Assembly: GCF_021497505.1 (NCBI RefSeq)
Contig: NZ_CP069349.1
Coordinates: 273,861 to 337,860 of the forward strand
Length of the DNA stretch: 64,000 nt
Reading direction: 5' to 3'
Source: Turicibacter sp. TJ11
GTDB taxonomy: Bacteria > Bacillota_I > Bacilli_A > MOL361 > Turicibacteraceae
The notes under the pieces were generated by a model, which saw only the letters and a program-made list of their open reading frames with translations, searched no databases and was not told the origin of the DNA. The translations under genes and the position numbers were made by a program. Positions 62,101-64,000 of this stretch are shown here, piece after piece (the stretch's first letter is position 1; the number at the start of each line of letters is the position of its first letter).

Positions 62101-63111
62101 TTATTTAAGTGCTTTTAATACTTTATTTGCTAATCCTAAGTAAGCTAATCCAATTTCCTCTTCTAATGAGAAAATGGAATGCGAATTTTGAGGTTGTCCA
62201 ATTGGTAAAGCAGTTAATAAATCGACACCTAGTTGAGAAGCAACTAAGTCACCGCCACCAGAACCGAAGATCGCCTCATGAGCACCGCTAACAGGATTTG
62301 TGTAATAAGACATGTTTTCAACAACACCTAAGATGTTATGTTTTAATGTTTTAGCCATATATCCTGATTTAACAGCAATATGAGAAGCGGTTGGATGAGG
62401 TGTTGTCACAACAATAACATGAGCTTCAGGAATTAGTTTTTGAATATCGATGGCCACATCACCTGTTCCAGGTGGTAAGTCAATTAACATGAACTCGATA
62501 TCTGAATCCCACTCTACGTCGTTAAAGAAATGATTTAACATACGATTTAACATCGGTCCACGCCACATTAAGGGTTGATCATCTTCTAAGAAAAATTCGG
62601 TTGAAATGATAGGAATATTAAAGGCAACTGGTGGATAAATTTTATTGTTTTCAGCCATTTGGAACCCTTCTTTTTTCATTTCAAAAAGATGAGGAATACT
62701 TGGACCATAAATATCGGCATCAATAATTCCTACTTTTTTACCAAGACGTGTTAATGACACGGCTAAGTTAGCCGTAACAGTCGATTTTCCAACACCACCT
62801 TTACCAGAGGTAACCGCGATGTAAATAGGTTTCTTTTGATTATCTGACTCATCTACTTCATGAGGAAGTTCCTCGAATTGAATTTTAATGCCACGGAATT
62901 TATGGTCAATTTTAATTAATTTAGCTAATTGACGAGATAATGTTTTTTCTTCAGGTCCTTTTGTTAAACCGATGGCAAGAATAGCAGTCACCACCGACTC
63001 TTCTTCATCGACGACTAAGTGACGAATACTGTTTTGTTCACCTAATGTTTTATTTGTACTTGGATCGACTAATTGTTCGATCTCTCGTTTAATTTGATCT
63101 TTTAAAGTCAT
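62101..63111 (-). CDS. salA: Mrp/NBP35-type P-loop ATPase (SalA-like)
   Basis: The 336-residue protein has an N-terminal segment (about 1-85) resembling a degenerate MIP18-type domain. The P-loop [20 protein letters not shown] follows, with a deviant Walker A, then [30 protein letters not shown] and [14 protein letters not shown]. Mrp proteins carry or insert Fe-S clusters via a CxxC motif in the region after VVENMSYY. Here that stretch is [17 protein letters not shown] with no cysteine, as in the Bacillus regulator SalA. The start at 63111 follows AAAGGAG; a TTG/ATG at 63132 lies before that site. Confidence 0.87.
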   Translation of the reverse strand: MTLKDQIKREIEQLVDPSTNKTLGEQNSIRHLVVDEEESVVTAILAIGLTKGPEEKTLSRQLAKLIKIDHKFRGIKIQFEELPHEVDESDNQKKPIYIAVTSGKGGVGKSTVTANLAVSLTRLGKKVGIIDADIYGPSIPHLFEMKKEGFQMAENNKIYPPVAFNIPIISTEFFLEDDQPLMWRGPMLNRMLNHFFNDVEWDSDIEFMLIDLPPGTGDVAIDIQKLIPEAHVIVVTTPHPTASHIAVKSGYMAKTLKHNILGVVENMSYYTNPVSGAHEAIFGSGGGDLVASQLGVDLLTALPIGQPQNSHSIFSLEEEIGLAYLGLANKVLKALK

Positions 63112-63183
63112 ACTACTAATCTCCTTTATCATAACGGATTACTATGTGCTCATTATACACCAAAAATAAGAGTAAGGGGGTCG

Positions 63184-64000
63184 TTAACGCTCAAAATGTA
63201 ATGGGAAATTTGAAAACTCTGAAATATTTAAATGCGTACAATGTGGTTCGGGTAAAATACAACTATAAGCGCCTGTCACGCCTTGTTCATGTTTTAGCAT
63301 CGGATGTCCTTTTGCATCGAATTTACTGTAAATAGGAACGCATACTTCTTTTTTAATATGTTTTAAATACTTTTTACCAGTAGAAGTCGCTCCAAGTAAT
63401 CGAATATACGGTGCACCAGTTGAAAGTTGTAATTCTTGAATGAATTCTTTAGTCGTGTGCGTTAAAATATTAGCACAAATTCGTTGAATACGAGTTCGAG
63501 TGTAGCGTTTTGTTTTTACAGCTTCAATAAACGCTTCAAAGGATGTACTTTTGATCATTGCCGAATATAGACGATTTTCAATTCCTTCTTCAACATCGTG
63601 AAACTGAGCCAAATGTTTAGGTGTCATGGTCAAAATTTTTTGTTTGAGGAAAGGAAAGTAAGTTTCCCAAGAATGATAAGTCTTTGTCTGATTGTAATGA
63701 TTCATTAATATTTCTTGCACATTTTTAGGAACAAACGCTGTAAAATCTTCACCTTGTTCACGAAGATTACGAATTGAGGTAGCACTTGAAATTTGATCAT
63801 GTGTAGGAATGACGTCTCGATAATCACTATGAATTCGTATTAATGTATCTGGTCGAATAGAACTGTTTAATTCACGAATGGCACGAAGATAATAAAGACC
63901 AAGTGTATTATTAGGACTTGTTCCAAGTTCAGGTTTTAAGTTGAATTCTTCTAATGCTTTGGCATGCGCCATCGGTAAACTAAGTCCTGTTTGAACCCAT
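63184..64000 (-). CDS. tmcAL: tRNA(Met) cytidine acetate ligase, C-terminal part (partial at window edge)
   Basis: TmcAL activates acetate to form N4-acetylcytidine at the wobble base of elongator tRNA-Met. The frame is open to the right edge of the window, so the N-terminal nucleotidyltransferase part is missing. The visible 270 residues include GTSPNNTLGLYYLRAIRELN, SSATSIRNLREQGEDF and the C-terminal RLYSAMIKSTSFEAFIEAVK, YTRTRIQRICANILTH and IRLLGATSTGKKYLKHI. This pattern is that of the YlbM/TmcAL family. The apparent Met at 63972 is internal, since coding sequence continues upstream without a stop. No terminator is visible after it. Confidence 0.9.
   Translation of the reverse strand, partial: WVQTGLSLPMAHAKALEEFNLKPELGTSPNNTLGLYYLRAIRELNSSIRPDTLIRIHSDYRDVIPTHDQISSATSIRNLREQGEDFTAFVPKNVQEILMNHYNQTKTYHSWETYFPFLKQKILTMTPKHLAQFHDVEEGIENRLYSAMIKSTSFEAFIEAVKTKRYTRTRIQRICANILTHTTKEFIQELQLSTGAPYIRLLGATSTGKKYLKHIKKEVCVPIYSKFDAKGHPMLKHEQGVTGAYSCILPEPHCTHLNISEFSNFPLHFER

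Overview
The window is chromosomal DNA of a low-GC, Gram-positive, spore-forming Firmicute. The evidence is AT-rich coding with strong GGAGG-type ribosome sites, T-box leaders, CcpA-type cre sites, an LTA-synthase-family protein, and sspI with a plausible sigma-G promoter. The 16S tail, gene content and order look to me most like Turicibacter. That genus call is recognition, not a search result.

Layout. 1-3465: the end of an rRNA operon (16S 3' end, 23S, 5S, tRNA-Asn, tRNA-Gly), closed by two terminators. 3717-11302: hemA, hemL, cbiK, hemC, a cobA-hemD fusion, hemB and a precorrin-2 dehydrogenase. This set makes uroporphyrinogen III and then sirohydrochlorin and siroheme (or a cobalt branch); no hemE-hemH type gene is present. 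11300-16000: a degraded stretch, a small membrane protein, then a T-box leader with a duplicated antiterminator/terminator module ahead of a polar amino-acid ABC transporter, and an APH-fold kinase. 16000-22600: regulators and small membrane or secreted proteins, including an orphan YesN-type regulator whose receiver lacks the phospho-acceptor Asp, a membrane-tethered HTH protein, a glutathione peroxidase, a HAD phosphatase and a Gly/Pro/Gln-rich protein. 22655-24126: an intact IS3-family element sitting in the loop of that last gene's terminator.

24290-28400: a cation diffusion facilitator, an unlisted small membrane protein, a C39-like thiol-peptidase-fold protein and topoisomerase III. 28650-37050: a beta-glucoside region with an RpiR regulator, PTS IIA/IIB/IIC under a cre-overlapped promoter, a GH1 6-phospho-beta-glucosidase, a DUF1002 secreted protein, a second RpiR and a GH4 6-phospho-beta-glucosidase. 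37588-43618: a lipoprotein, a VanW-family protein, an internalin-like LRR protein without export signals, and a glycerate kinase with a GntP permease. 43968-50472: LTA-synthase-family protein, sspI, a MurJ/YtgP-type flippase and two uncharacterised proteins. 50579-60147: a housekeeping run (rsuA, PHP phosphoesterase, trmB, DUF84 NTPase, membrane protein, ytpP-like thioredoxin, sftA-type translocase, murC, ytxG-like, ytxH-like) that resembles the Bacillus subtilis ytmQ/ytpP-sftA-murC-ytxGH neighbourhood. 60416-64000: a small unknown gene, an XRE-TPR regulator, a SalA/Mrp-type ATPase and the 3' part of tmcAL, all on the minus strand.

I found no CRISPR array, prophage or recognisable defence system. 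The most distinctive items are the single-Stem-I T-box with two antiterminator modules, the pseudo-receiver regulator, the membrane-tethered HTH_17-like protein, the IS-split terminator, and a leader motif (GTGATACTGNTGA) shared by three unrelated genes.
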